A stretch of DNA of 64,000 nucleotides from Kaistia sp. 32K. Its GTDB lineage: Bacteria; Pseudomonadota; Alphaproteobacteria; Rhizobiales; Kaistiaceae. How positions within the stretch are numbered: the stretch's first letter is position 1; every line of letters starts with the position of its first letter. Below are positions 8,434 to 16,820 of this stretch, one piece after another. The notes beneath the pieces are model-generated. The model ran no database searches. It had not been told where the DNA came from and worked only from the letters and a program-made list of their open reading frames with translations. The stretch covers positions 1 through 64,000 of the forward strand of contig NZ_AP024269.1 of the NCBI RefSeq assembly GCF_016629525.1, in the 5' to 3' direction. Position numbers and translations under genes: made by a program.

Positions 8434-8474
8434 GTCATCCCGGACGCAGCGAAGCGGAGATCCGGGATCCATTC
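8434..8474. repeat. GTCATCCCGG...GATCCGGGATCC repeat, family B copy 1
   Basis: A palindromic element starting GTCATCCCGGA and closing TCCGGGATCC. It shares its ends with the elements at 26205-26240 and 26276-26310, and more loosely with 47573-47648. It lies in the 322-base gap between two convergent genes. Confidence 0.65.
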
Positions 8475-8524
8475 AGCCGGGGTGGCCCGGGGCTTCACCT
8501 CTCCCTGAGCCTCTCGCGTAACCG

Positions 8525-8652
8525 TCCTCAACATGCTGAGGAGGCCCGGAGGGCCGTCTCGAAGCACGCAGAGCGGCGCCGGTATGCAGATTTGCCCACA
8601 GCCGGTGCGTCCTTCGAGACGGCTTGCTGCGCAAGCCTCCTCAGGATGTTGG
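8525..8652. repeat. extragenic palindromic repeat, family A copy 2
   Basis: A mosaic palindrome of about 128 bases: CCTCAACATGCTGAGGAGG at the left, GTCCTTCGAGACGGCTTGC and CCTCCTCAGGATG at the right. It occupies most of the gap between the convergent bicupin and AceE-like genes; nothing coding is visible in this gap. Confidence 0.65.
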
Positions 8653-8729
8653 AAATCGAGACCTGCACGAACTGACTTCCGTTCTGCGGAATGTCTCCTT
8701 CCGGAGCGATGAAAGAGGGCTTTGCCCTC

Positions 8730-11171
8730 CTAAACCCCCGGTCCCGACGCTTCGCGCAGGTAGCGGACCGGGCGTTCCGGGGCGAGCGCCAGCGCCGCGC
8801 GAACAATCGCCTGCGCGTCGATGCCGTGGTGGCGGTAAAGATCGGCGATCGTGCCGGTCTGGCCAAAGTGCTCGACGCCGAGCGAGCGGGTGCGGTGGCC
8901 GCCGACGGAGCCGAGCCAGCCCAAAGTCGCCGGATGGCCGTCGAGCACGGTCACGAGGCTGCAATGATGCGGCAGGTCGGCGAACAGCCGTTCGACATGC
9001 GACTGCGCATGGACGAGGCCGCGCTCGCGCGCTCGTCCGGCCGCCGTCCAGCCGGCATTCAGCCGGTCGGCCGAGGTGATGGCGAGCAGGCCGATGTCGC
9101 GCCGGTCCTCGGCCAGCAGCCCCGTCGCCTCGATCGCCTCGGGCGCCACGGCGCCGGTATAGGCGATGATGATCTCGGCATTCGGGCCGGGCTTCCGCAG
9201 CCAGTAGGCGCCGTCGACGATGGCGCGCGACAGCTCGTCGTCGATGGTGCGGACCGGCTGCTCGAGCGGCCGCGTGGACAAGCGCAGATAGATCGAGCCG
9301 CCGGTCTGGTCGCGCAGCCAGGTGCGCTCGTCCGGATCGCCGTCGCCATTCCTCTGGATATAGTCGAAGCCGAAGCGGAGGATGGTGGCGAGCTCGTCGA
9401 CGAAGGCAGGTTCGAAGGCGGCGAGGCCGTCCTGCGCCATGCCGATCAGCGGCGTGCCGATCGACTGATGCGCGCCGCCCTCCGGCGCCAGCGTGATGCC
9501 GGACGGCGTGGCGACGAGGATGAAGCGCGCATCCTGGTAGCAGGCATAGTTCAGCGCGTCGGCGCCGCGGTAGATGAACGGGTCGTAGAGCGTGCCGACC
9601 GGCAGCAGGCGTTCGCCGTTGATCGAATGGCTGAGCCCCAGCGCCGACAGCATGAGGAACAGGTTCATCTCGGCGATGCCGAGCTCCAGATGCTGGCCGG
9701 ACGGCGAGAATTCCCAGTTGAAGGTCGAGGGAATGCGCTCGGCCTTGAAGGTGTCGGCCATGTTCTCGAGCGCGAACAGGCCGCGCCGGTTGACCCAGGG
9801 GCCGAGATTGGTCGAAACGGTGACGTCGGGCGAGGTGGTGACGATGCGGTTGGCAAAGTCGGAATCCTCGCGCGAGATCTCGTTCAGGATCTGGCCGAAG
9901 CCGGCCTGGGTCGAGAGTTCCTTGCCGCCGACGGCTGGCGCCGGCAGCACGGCCGGCACATCGATATGCGGCGCGACGGAAGCCTTTTCGCGCTGGTTGA
10001 ACGGCACGGCGTCGAGGAAGGCCTGAAGCGCTTCGGGAGCCGCCGAAAGACCTTCAAAGTTCTCCCATTCATGGCCGGGGCGGACGTTCATCGCGGTGCG
10101 AAACGCGTCCATCTGGGTCGGGTTCATCAGGCCCGCATGGTTGTCCTTGTGGCCGGCGAGCGGCAGGCCGAAGCCCTTGATTGTGTAGGCGATGAAGCAG
10201 GTCGGCCGGTCATGCTCGCCGGCTCTCGCGAAGGCGTCGAGCAGGGTCGGCAGGTCATGGCCGGCGAGGTTGGTCATCAGCGTCGCGAGCTCGGCGTCGG
10301 AGCGCGCCTCGATTAGCTTCGTCACCGGACCCTGGTCGCCGATCTCGTCGAGAAGGCGCTTGCGCCACGCCGCGCCGCCCTGGAAGCAGAGCGCCGAATA
10401 GAGCTGGTTCGGGCAATTGTCGATCCAGTCGCGCAGGCGCTCGCCGCCCGGCTCCTGGAACGCCGCTTCGAGCAGCACGCCATATTTGAGGACGACGACG
10501 TCCCAACCGAAATTCTGGAAGATCGCTTCGAAGCGCTGCCAGAGGCCCTCGCGGACGACGGCATCCAAGCTCTGGCGGTTGTAGTCGACGATCCACCAGG
10601 TGTTGCGCAGGCCGTGCTTCCAGCCTTCGAGCAGGGCTTCAAAAATGTTGCCCTCGTCCATCTCGGCGTCGCCGACCAGCGCGATCATCCGGCCTTCCGG
10701 GCGATCCTTGGCGCTCCAGTCCTTGGCGCGGACATAATCCTGCACCAGCGAGGAAAACAGCGTCTGCGCCACGCCGAGGCCGACCGAGCCGGTCGAGAAG
10801 TCGACGCCGTCAATATCCTTGGTGCGCGAGGGGTAGCTTTGGGCCCCCTTGTAGCCGCGGAAATTCTCGAGCTTCTCGCGGGTCTGGCGGCCGAGCAGAT
10901 ACTGGATGGCGTGGAAGATCGGGCTCGCATGCGGCTTGACCGCGACGCGGTCCTGCGGCCGGAGCACGTCGAGATAGAGCGCCGTCATGATGGTCGCGAG
11001 CGAAGCGGACGAGGCCTGGTGGCCGCCGATCTTCAGCCCCTCGGCATTGTCGCGCAGATGGTTGGCGTTGTGGATGGTCCAGGCCGCCAGCCAGAGGATC
11101 TTCTTCTCGAGTTCGCCCAGAAGAGCGAGCCGGTCTCCGGCGGAGTGGGGGGTGTTGGGCGCGCTCGACAT
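8730..11171 (-). CDS. AceE-like thiamine-diphosphate enzyme (transketolase/pyruvate dehydrogenase E1 type)
   Basis: Large ThDP enzyme, 813 residues (E. coli AceE has 887). The N-terminal half has HASPIFHAIQYLLG and STGSVGLGVAQTLF, and a ThDP/Mg motif that reads GDAEMDEGNIFEALL followed by VDYNRQSLD, closely parallel to AceE's GDGEMDE...NLQRLDG. The third GDG residue is Ala here. The central pyrimidine domain has LELGIAEMNLFLMLSALGLS, TPSGITLAPEGGAHQS and IYLRLSTRP. Overall it matches the homodimeric E1 of pyruvate dehydrogenase better than true transketolase. No E2 lipoyl acyltransferase gene is adjacent, so it may act alone as a 2-oxoacid decarboxylase or ligase. It is the last gene of the 17608-8730 operon. 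Confidence 0.8.
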   Translation of the reverse strand: MSSAPNTPHSAGDRLALLGELEKKILWLAAWTIHNANHLRDNAEGLKIGGHQASSASLATIMTALYLDVLRPQDRVAVKPHASPIFHAIQYLLGRQTREKLENFRGYKGAQSYPSRTKDIDGVDFSTGSVGLGVAQTLFSSLVQDYVRAKDWSAKDRPEGRMIALVGDAEMDEGNIFEALLEGWKHGLRNTWWIVDYNRQSLDAVVREGLWQRFEAIFQNFGWDVVVLKYGVLLEAAFQEPGGERLRDWIDNCPNQLYSALCFQGGAAWRKRLLDEIGDQGPVTKLIEARSDAELATLMTNLAGHDLPTLLDAFARAGEHDRPTCFIAYTIKGFGLPLAGHKDNHAGLMNPTQMDAFRTAMNVRPGHEWENFEGLSAAPEALQAFLDAVPFNQREKASVAPHIDVPAVLPAPAVGGKELSTQAGFGQILNEISREDSDFANRIVTTSPDVTVSTNLGPWVNRRGLFALENMADTFKAERIPSTFNWEFSPSGQHLELGIAEMNLFLMLSALGLSHSINGERLLPVGTLYDPFIYRGADALNYACYQDARFILVATPSGITLAPEGGAHQSIGTPLIGMAQDGLAAFEPAFVDELATILRFGFDYIQRNGDGDPDERTWLRDQTGGSIYLRLSTRPLEQPVRTIDDELSRAIVDGAYWLRKPGPNAEIIIAYTGAVAPEAIEATGLLAEDRRDIGLLAITSADRLNAGWTAAGRARERGLVHAQSHVERLFADLPHHCSLVTVLDGHPATLGWLGSVGGHRTRSLGVEHFGQTGTIADLYRHHGIDAQAIVRAALALAPERPVRYLREASGPGV

Positions 11172-11280
11172 GGACGATCCTCCATCGATCCGGAAACCGA
11201 GAATGGACCGGGCGGGGTGCCCGGTCCAGCCATTCCGTGCCGCGCCGGGGCGCGACAGGTATTCGCGGCGCCCGCGGCGC

Positions 11281-12354
11281 TCAGCCGATCCGCGCGCCGG
11301 TCGCAGTGTCGAACAGATGGATGCGCTCGACCGGGAACGAGACGCTCACCGTATCGCCGCGCTCGGCGAGGCCGCGCTCCAGCGAGAACGCCTTGACGTC
11401 GCTGCCGAAGGCGTTGGCGTGCAGGATGGTGCCGAAGCCGGTCGGTTCGACCAGGTCGATCCGCGCCTGGATGCCTTCGAGCCCGGTCTTGCCGACGAGG
11501 ACGTGCTCGGGGCGGATGCCGAGCGTCACCTTGGTGCCGTCGGCCGTCGGCGCCGGGCCGGCGAGCGGCACGACGACGCCCTGCGCCAGCGCGACGCTGC
11601 CGCCATTCTCGGCGCGGTAGGTGCCCTCGAACATGTTCATCGCCGGCGAGCCCATGAAGCCGGCAACGAAGAGATTGGCCGGGCGGTCATAGAGATCGAG
11701 CGGGCTGCCGACCTGCTGCACGATGCCGGCGTTCATGGCGACGATGCGGTCGGCCAGCGTCATCGCCTCGATCTGGTCGTGGGTGACGTAGATCGACGTG
11801 GCGCCGAGGTCCTGGTGCAGCTTCTTGATCTCGCCGCGCATGTGCTCGCGCAGCCGCGCATCGAGGTTGGAGAGCGGCTCGTCGAACAGGAAGGCCTTGG
11901 GCGAGCGGACGATGGCGCGGCCCATGGCGACGCGCTGGCGCTGGCCGCCGGAGAGCGCCTTGGGGCGACGCTCCATCAAGGGCGTCAGGCTCAGCTTTTC
12001 GGCGGCGCCGGAAATGGCGGAGGCGATCTTTTCCTTCGCCGTCTTCCGCAGGCGCAGGCTGTAGCTCATGTTGCCGGCGACGGTCATGTGCGGATAGAGC
12101 GCGTAGGACTGGAACACCATGGCGATGTCGCGATCCTTCGGGTCGAGCTCGTTGACCCGCTTGCCCCCGATCTTGATCTCGCCGGACGAGATGTCCTCCA
12201 GGCCGGCGATCATTCTGAGCAGGGTCGATTTTCCGCAGCCCGACGGGCCGACCAGCACGACGAACTCGCCGTCCTGGATGGTCAGATCGACGCCGTGCAG
12301 GATCTTGACGTTGCCATAGGCCTTGCGGACGTCGGTGATATCGATGGATGCCAT
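11281..12354 (-). CDS. sugar ABC transporter ATP-binding protein (MalK/UgpC type)
   Basis: Cytoplasmic ATPase of a CUT1 importer, 357 residues. Walker A GPSGCGKST (about 38), Q-loop FQSYALYPHMTV, signature LSGGQRQRVAMGRA (about 135), Walker B FLFDEPLSNLDA, H-loop YVTHDQIEAMTLADR, then a C-terminal OB-type regulatory domain containing the family segment LGIRPEHV. It follows the permease gene by 12 bases and powers the 12367-15611 importer. Being MalK-type, it could also serve the mannoside importer at 39456-42609, which lacks its own ATPase. Confidence 0.93.
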   Translation of the reverse strand: MASIDITDVRKAYGNVKILHGVDLTIQDGEFVVLVGPSGCGKSTLLRMIAGLEDISSGEIKIGGKRVNELDPKDRDIAMVFQSYALYPHMTVAGNMSYSLRLRKTAKEKIASAISGAAEKLSLTPLMERRPKALSGGQRQRVAMGRAIVRSPKAFLFDEPLSNLDARLREHMRGEIKKLHQDLGATSIYVTHDQIEAMTLADRIVAMNAGIVQQVGSPLDLYDRPANLFVAGFMGSPAMNMFEGTYRAENGGSVALAQGVVVPLAGPAPTADGTKVTLGIRPEHVLVGKTGLEGIQARIDLVEPTGFGTILHANAFGSDVKAFSLERGLAERGDTVSVSFPVERIHLFDTATGARIG

Positions 12355-12366
12355 TGCGGTGCTCCC

Positions 12367-13203
12367 TCAGCCCTTGACCGCGCCGGCCGTGAGGCCCTGC
12401 ACGAGGTAGCGCTGGATAAAGAAGAAGAAGAGACAGGCGGGGATCAGGGCGAGCACGCCCGCGGCCATCATCTGCCCGAAATCGACCGAGAACTTCGAGA
12501 CGAAGCTCAAAAGCCCGACCGGGAAGGTGCTGGCGTCGACGCCGGAGATCAGCATCAGCGCGAAGAGCAGCTCGCTCCAGGCGGCGGTGAAGACGAAGCC
12601 GAGCGTCGCCGCCATGCCGGGAAGCGTCAGCGGCAGGATGATCTGGCGGAACGCCATGAAGCGCGTGGCGCCGTCGATCATCGCGGCCTCTTCCAGGTCC
12701 TTCGGGATGCCGTCGAAGAAGGACTGCATCAGGAAGGTCGCGAACGGCACGTTGAAGGCGACGTAGACGAGGATCAGGCCGGAGAGGCTGTTGGTGAGGC
12801 CGAGCGGCGACAGCATCTTGAAGATCGGCGCGATCAGCATCACCAGCGGGAACATCTGGGTCAGAAGCATCAGCCCGACGATCCAGAACTTGCCGCGGAA
12901 CGAGAAGCGCGACATCGCATAGCCGCCGAGCGAGGCGAGGATGGTGACGATGAAGGCGGTCGACAGCGACACGATCATCGAGTTGCGGAAGAACAGCGGG
13001 AAGTCGCTGTGCCGCAGCACGAAGTCGAAATGGTCGAACACGGTCCTGGACGGCCAGAGGCGAACGCCCTCGGAATAGAGCAGGTCGTTCGGCGTGACCG
13101 AGACCTTGAGCACCCAGAACAGCGGGAAGAGGGCGAACACCACGTAAGCGAGGATGGCGACGCGGTGGGCGACGGTGGCGACGATGCGCTTGTTGCTGGT
13201 CAT
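12367..13203 (-). CDS. carbohydrate ABC transporter permease (MalG type)
   Basis: Inner-membrane permease, 278 residues, about six hydrophobic segments. The EAA loop that docks the ATPase is present (LEEAAMIDGATRFMAFRQII, about residue 167) and the C-terminus YLVQGLTAGAVKG is the typical end of the MalG family. The ATG at 13203 is four bases from the stop of the partner permease, so the two are coupled. Confidence 0.92.
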   Translation of the reverse strand: MTSNKRIVATVAHRVAILAYVVFALFPLFWVLKVSVTPNDLLYSEGVRLWPSRTVFDHFDFVLRHSDFPLFFRNSMIVSLSTAFIVTILASLGGYAMSRFSFRGKFWIVGLMLLTQMFPLVMLIAPIFKMLSPLGLTNSLSGLILVYVAFNVPFATFLMQSFFDGIPKDLEEAAMIDGATRFMAFRQIILPLTLPGMAATLGFVFTAAWSELLFALMLISGVDASTFPVGLLSFVSKFSVDFGQMMAAGVLALIPACLFFFFIQRYLVQGLTAGAVKG

Positions 13204-13207
13204 GGTC

Positions 13208-14143
13208 TCAGCGCTCCCTGAGCAGCGTCTGGCGCAGCAGGATGATCAGCATCGAATAGACGAGCAGCAGTGCGAGCAGCACCATCGCGATCGCCGAGGC
13301 GTAGCCGAAATCGAGCCTGCGGAAGGCCTGGGTGAAGATGTAGCTGGCGACGATCTGCGTCCGGTCGGCCGGGCCGCCATTGGTCATGACGACGATCAGA
13401 TCGGCGAAATTGGCGATCCAGACGGTGCGCAGCATGACGGTGATGGCGATGGTTGGCGCCAGGAAGGGCAGGGTGATCGAACGGAAGCGCTGGAACGGCG
13501 TGGCGCCATCGATGGCCGCCGCCTCGTAGAGATCGCGCGGGATCGACTGCAGCGCGGCCAGAAGCGTGATGGCGAAGAAGGGGATGCCCCACCAGACATT
13601 GGCGATGATCGGGCCCCACATGGCGTGGTCCGGGCTCGACAGCAGATTGTCCGGCGCGTCCATCAGCCCGAGCGCGAACAGCCAGTGCGGGATCGGACCG
13701 ACGATGGGGTTGAACAGCATTGCCCAGTTGAGGCCGGACAGGAAGCTCGGCACCGCCCAGGGCAGGAAGCAGAGCGCCTGGGCGAGGCCGCGGCCGAAGA
13801 AGGGCTTGTCGAGCAGCAGCGCCAGGATCAGGCCGAGGAAGAACTGCAGCGCCACCGAATAGCCGGTCCAGTAGACGGTGTTCTTCAGCGCCTGCCAGAA
13901 GGTCTTGTCCTTGGCGATGGCGCGGAAATGATCGAGGCCGATGAAGCCGCCCGAGAACGGATCGAGCAGCGTGATGTCGCGGAAGGCATAGGAGATGCCG
14001 ATCACCAGCGGCACCAGCATCACCGTGACGATCAGGATCAGGGCCGGGGCGGAATAGAGATAGGGCTCGCTCGCCATGGCGAGTCGCCGCAGGAACGGTC
14101 GTCGGTCACGCCCGTAGGGGGCGGCGTTCACGGCCTCTGTCAT
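13208..14143 (-). CDS. carbohydrate ABC transporter permease (MalF type)
   Basis: Inner-membrane permease, 311 residues, with a cytosolic N-terminus and about six hydrophobic segments. EAA motif LYEAAAIDGATPFQRFRSIT near residue 210. It pairs with the MalG-type protein immediately downstream. It is separated from the upstream binding-protein gene by 205 bases that hold two strong hairpins (14283-14341). Confidence 0.92.
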   Translation of the reverse strand: MTEAVNAAPYGRDRRPFLRRLAMASEPYLYSAPALILIVTVMLVPLVIGISYAFRDITLLDPFSGGFIGLDHFRAIAKDKTFWQALKNTVYWTGYSVALQFFLGLILALLLDKPFFGRGLAQALCFLPWAVPSFLSGLNWAMLFNPIVGPIPHWLFALGLMDAPDNLLSSPDHAMWGPIIANVWWGIPFFAITLLAALQSIPRDLYEAAAIDGATPFQRFRSITLPFLAPTIAITVMLRTVWIANFADLIVVMTNGGPADRTQIVASYIFTQAFRRLDFGYASAIAMVLLALLLVYSMLIILLRQTLLRER

Positions 14144-14282
14144 CGAAAGTCGATCCCTCTGGTCTCTTCGCAGCCTGCTGGGCCTCGGTTCGGCGGCGGT
14201 CGCAGTCGCGGAAATGGGTTTCGGGAGGCGCCGTCGCTCGAACGAGGGAACGCGTCATTCCCGCAACCTTCCCGGCCGGTCT

Positions 14283-14341
14283 CCGGCCCTCCGCGAGGGA
14301 GGGCCGGGCGGTCGTATCGGCCGGCGGGCGAGCCCGCCGGC
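14283..14341 (-). other. two strong hairpins between binding-protein and permease genes
   Basis: Hairpin 1: GCCGGCGGGC (14320-14329), loop GA, GCCCGCCGGC (14332-14341), starting seven bases past the binding-protein stop. Hairpin 2: CCGGCCCTCC (14283-14292), five-base loop, GGAGGGCCGG (14298-14307). Neither is followed by a T run. This is the classic place for structures that stabilise the binding-protein mRNA or limit read-through into the permeases. The remainder of the 14144-14348 gap shows nothing else. Confidence 0.7.
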
Positions 14342-14348
14342 GCGCGCC

Positions 14349-15611
14349 TTACTTGTTGGCCAGGAACTTCTGCTGGCTCTTGGTCAGGTAGTCGGCCCAC
14401 TGCTGGCCGAGCTCTTCCGGCGTGATCTCGCCGAGCAGCGCCTGCTGGCTGGTCTTGATCACCACCGAGTCCTTGAAGAAGGCGAACTCGGGCAGGTAGC
14501 TCGGCATCACGGTCGGGACGACGTCCTTGTCGGAAAGCTCCTCGAACCAGCCCTTGAACTGCTCGCTCGAATAGAACGGATCGGTCTCGGCCGACTTGCG
14601 GGCCGGCAGCGCGCCCGTCTTCTTGTTCCAGGCGATGTTGCCTTCCTTGCCCTCAAGCGCCGCGAGCAGCTTCCAGGCGGCTTCCTTGTCGGAAGCGGTC
14701 GAGAACATCGACCAGCCGGCGAAGCCGATCGTCGGGAAGGTCTTGCCGTTCTCGCCCTTCGGCATGGTCATGATGCCGTAGTCTTCCGGCTTCATCCGCT
14801 CTGCGATGGCGATCAGCGCGTCCGGATCCTGGTCGAGCATCGCGCAGGTGCCGGAATAGAAGCCGGCGACGATCTCGTTGAAGCCCCAGTTGACGCTGTC
14901 CTTCGGGGCATAGCCCTTCTTGTACAGATCGGTGAAGTAGGTGAGGCCCTTGACCCAACCCGGATCGGCGAAGGTCGAGGTGCCGTCTTCCTTGAAGAAG
15001 GCGTTGTCGCCATTGGCGGTCGCGCCGAACATCACCCAGCCGTTCAGGCCGCCGGGGCCGCCGCGCATGCAGTAGCCCGACTTGCCCGGCAGCGCCGAGA
15101 CCTTCTTGGCTGCCTCTTCGAACTCGGCCAGCGTCTTCGGGACTTCGGTGACGCCGGCTTCCTTGAACAGGTTCTTGTTGTAGAACATCGCGCGCAGATA
15201 GAAGCCGTAGGGCAGCATGTAGGCGGTGTTCTTGACCGAGCGGCCGAGCTCGAGGGCGCGGTCGTTCAGGTCGGAGGCTTCATCCCACTTGGCGATGTAG
15301 GGCTCGAGGTCCTCGAGCATGCCGCGATTGGCATAGAGCGACAGCCAGGTGTCCGGCATCTCCATGACGTCGGGCGTCTCGCCGGCGGCGACCATGGTCG
15401 CGAACTTCTCGAAGGCCTGGCCCCAGGGCAGCGAGATGATCTCGACGGTGGTGCCGGGATTGGCTTCCTCGAACGTCTTGACGATGCCCTTCAGCGTCTC
15501 GGTGCGCTCCGGGCTGGTGATCACTTCGACGAGCTTCAGCTTGGTGTCGGCGAGCGCCGATCCGGCGAGCAGCGCCGTCATCACGGCCGCTGCGGCGATC
15601 TTCCTGAACAT
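14349..15611 (-). CDS. extracellular solute-binding protein, family 1 (CUT1 sugar type)
   Basis: Periplasmic receptor of the importer, 420 residues, with a signal peptide (MFRKIAAAAVMTALLAGSALA, cleavage about residue 22). The mature part has the family layout: KLKLVEVITSPERTETLKGI at the start, PDVMEMPDTW, LPYGFYLRAMFYNKNLFKEA, and a C-terminal lobe with GFAGWSMFSTASDKEAAWKL. The last residues are Lys-rich. It is preceded by a PLP enzyme gene and followed by its two permeases and ATPase. The ligand is presumably a sugar or sugar conjugate and is not deducible here. Confidence 0.9.
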   Translation of the reverse strand: MFRKIAAAAVMTALLAGSALADTKLKLVEVITSPERTETLKGIVKTFEEANPGTTVEIISLPWGQAFEKFATMVAAGETPDVMEMPDTWLSLYANRGMLEDLEPYIAKWDEASDLNDRALELGRSVKNTAYMLPYGFYLRAMFYNKNLFKEAGVTEVPKTLAEFEEAAKKVSALPGKSGYCMRGGPGGLNGWVMFGATANGDNAFFKEDGTSTFADPGWVKGLTYFTDLYKKGYAPKDSVNWGFNEIVAGFYSGTCAMLDQDPDALIAIAERMKPEDYGIMTMPKGENGKTFPTIGFAGWSMFSTASDKEAAWKLLAALEGKEGNIAWNKKTGALPARKSAETDPFYSSEQFKGWFEELSDKDVVPTVMPSYLPEFAFFKDSVVIKTSQQALLGEITPEELGQQWADYLTKSQQKFLANK

Positions 15612-15644
15612 GGTGGTTTCTCCCTCTGTTGATTGCAGTGTTGG

Positions 15645-16820
15645 TTACGGACGCCGGGCGGATTCGATCGCCGCGGCGAGATCGTCCCAAAGTGCGTCGG
15701 CCCCCTCGAGGCCGACATGCAGGCGGACCATGTTGGCCTCGACGCCGAAGTCGATCGCCGAATTGGGTCCTGCCGCCTGTACCCGCACGACCTGGGCGGG
15801 CACGACGAGGCTTTCATGGCCGCCCCAGCTGACGCCGAGCTTGAACAGCCGAAGCTTGTCGGCGAAGGCGGGGATATCGACCACGCCGTCGCGGAAGGTG
15901 AACGAGAACAGGCCCGACGTGCCGGAAAGCCCGGGCGGCAGCGCGTTGGCGAGGCCGGGATGCGACACGGAGGCGACGGCGTCGTGATCGGCGAGGCGGC
16001 GCGCCACATGCAGAGCGGCGGCTTCATGCGCCTTCATGCGGATCGGCAGCGTGCGCAGGCCGCGCACCAGCAGCCAGGCGTCGAAGGGCGACAGCTTGCC
16101 GCCGAGATAGGGCAGGGTGCCGGAGCGGATCTTGCCGACCAGCGCCTTCGAGCCGACGACGACTCCGGCGACGACGTCGCTGTGGCCGCCGAGATATTTC
16201 GACGCCGAATGCAGCACGAGATCGACGCCGAGCTTGATCGGCTGCTGGAACACCGGCGAGGCCCAGCTGTTGTCGATCGCGGTGATGACGCCATGGCTCC
16301 TGGCGAGAGCCGCCAGCGCCTTGACGTCATGCGTCTCCATCGTCCAGCTGGTCGGGCTCTCCATGTAGAAGAGCGCCGCGCCCGGCAGCGCCGCCGCCAC
16401 GGCCGCCTCGTCGCGGCCGTCGACATAGGTGACGCTGACGCCGTAGCGCGAGAGCAGCGTCTCGAACAGGCGGTAGGCGTCGGGATAGACGTGGCGCACG
16501 CAGACGATGCGGTCGCCCGGCTTGACGAAGGTGATCACCGTCGAGGAGATCGCCGCCATGCCGCTGCCGAAGGCGAGGCCGTCCTCGGCGCCTTCCATGC
16601 CCGCCACCTTCTCCTCGAAGATGCGGACGGTCGGGTTCAGGCCGCGGCTGTAGACCGGCCGCACCTTGTTGCCCTTGTAGGTCTCTTCCATCTCGGCATA
16701 GGACGAGAAGGTGAAGAGCGAGGTCTGCACGATCGGCGGCACCACCGCCTCATAGGCGTTGGCGTCGTCATGGGCGGCGATGAAGGAGGCGTGGTCGAAG
16801 GCCGCTACGCTATCGTTCAT
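15645..16820 (-). CDS. PLP-dependent Cys/Met-metabolism enzyme (C-S lyase / gamma-synthase family)
   Basis: Fold-type I PLP enzyme of the cystathionine beta-lyase / gamma-synthase / methionine gamma-lyase family, 391 residues. Visible motifs: PVYSRGLNPTVRIFEEKVA, GSGMAAISST (phosphate-binding), YMESPTSWTMETHDV (family norm ESPTNP, altered here), AIDNSWASPVFQQP (the pyridine-N Asp) and the Schiff-base Lys in HSASKYLGGHSDVVAG. Its start overlaps the GntR gene's stop (ATGA), so it is co-translated with the regulator. Expected chemistry is cleavage or replacement at the beta or gamma carbon of a sulfur amino acid, yielding a 2-oxoacid, ammonia and a thiol. The link to a sugar importer and an AceE-like enzyme is unusual. 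Confidence 0.85.
   Translation of the reverse strand: MNDSVAAFDHASFIAAHDDANAYEAVVPPIVQTSLFTFSSYAEMEETYKGNKVRPVYSRGLNPTVRIFEEKVAGMEGAEDGLAFGSGMAAISSTVITFVKPGDRIVCVRHVYPDAYRLFETLLSRYGVSVTYVDGRDEAAVAAALPGAALFYMESPTSWTMETHDVKALAALARSHGVITAIDNSWASPVFQQPIKLGVDLVLHSASKYLGGHSDVVAGVVVGSKALVGKIRSGTLPYLGGKLSPFDAWLLVRGLRTLPIRMKAHEAAALHVARRLADHDAVASVSHPGLANALPPGLSGTSGLFSFTFRDGVVDIPAFADKLRLFKLGVSWGGHESLVVPAQVVRVQAAGPNSAIDFGVEANMVRLHVGLEGADALWDDLAAAIESARRP

Noticed and set aside
10987..13221. 744-codon plus-strand frame opposite the ATPase and permease genes
   Set aside because: Low-complexity shadow of three clear minus-strand genes; no start signal or family resemblance.
15612..16817. SAM or cobalamin riboswitch before the PLP enzyme gene
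   Set aside because: The gene start overlaps the GntR stop, leaving no leader, and the GntR upstream region shows no riboswitch core that I recognise.
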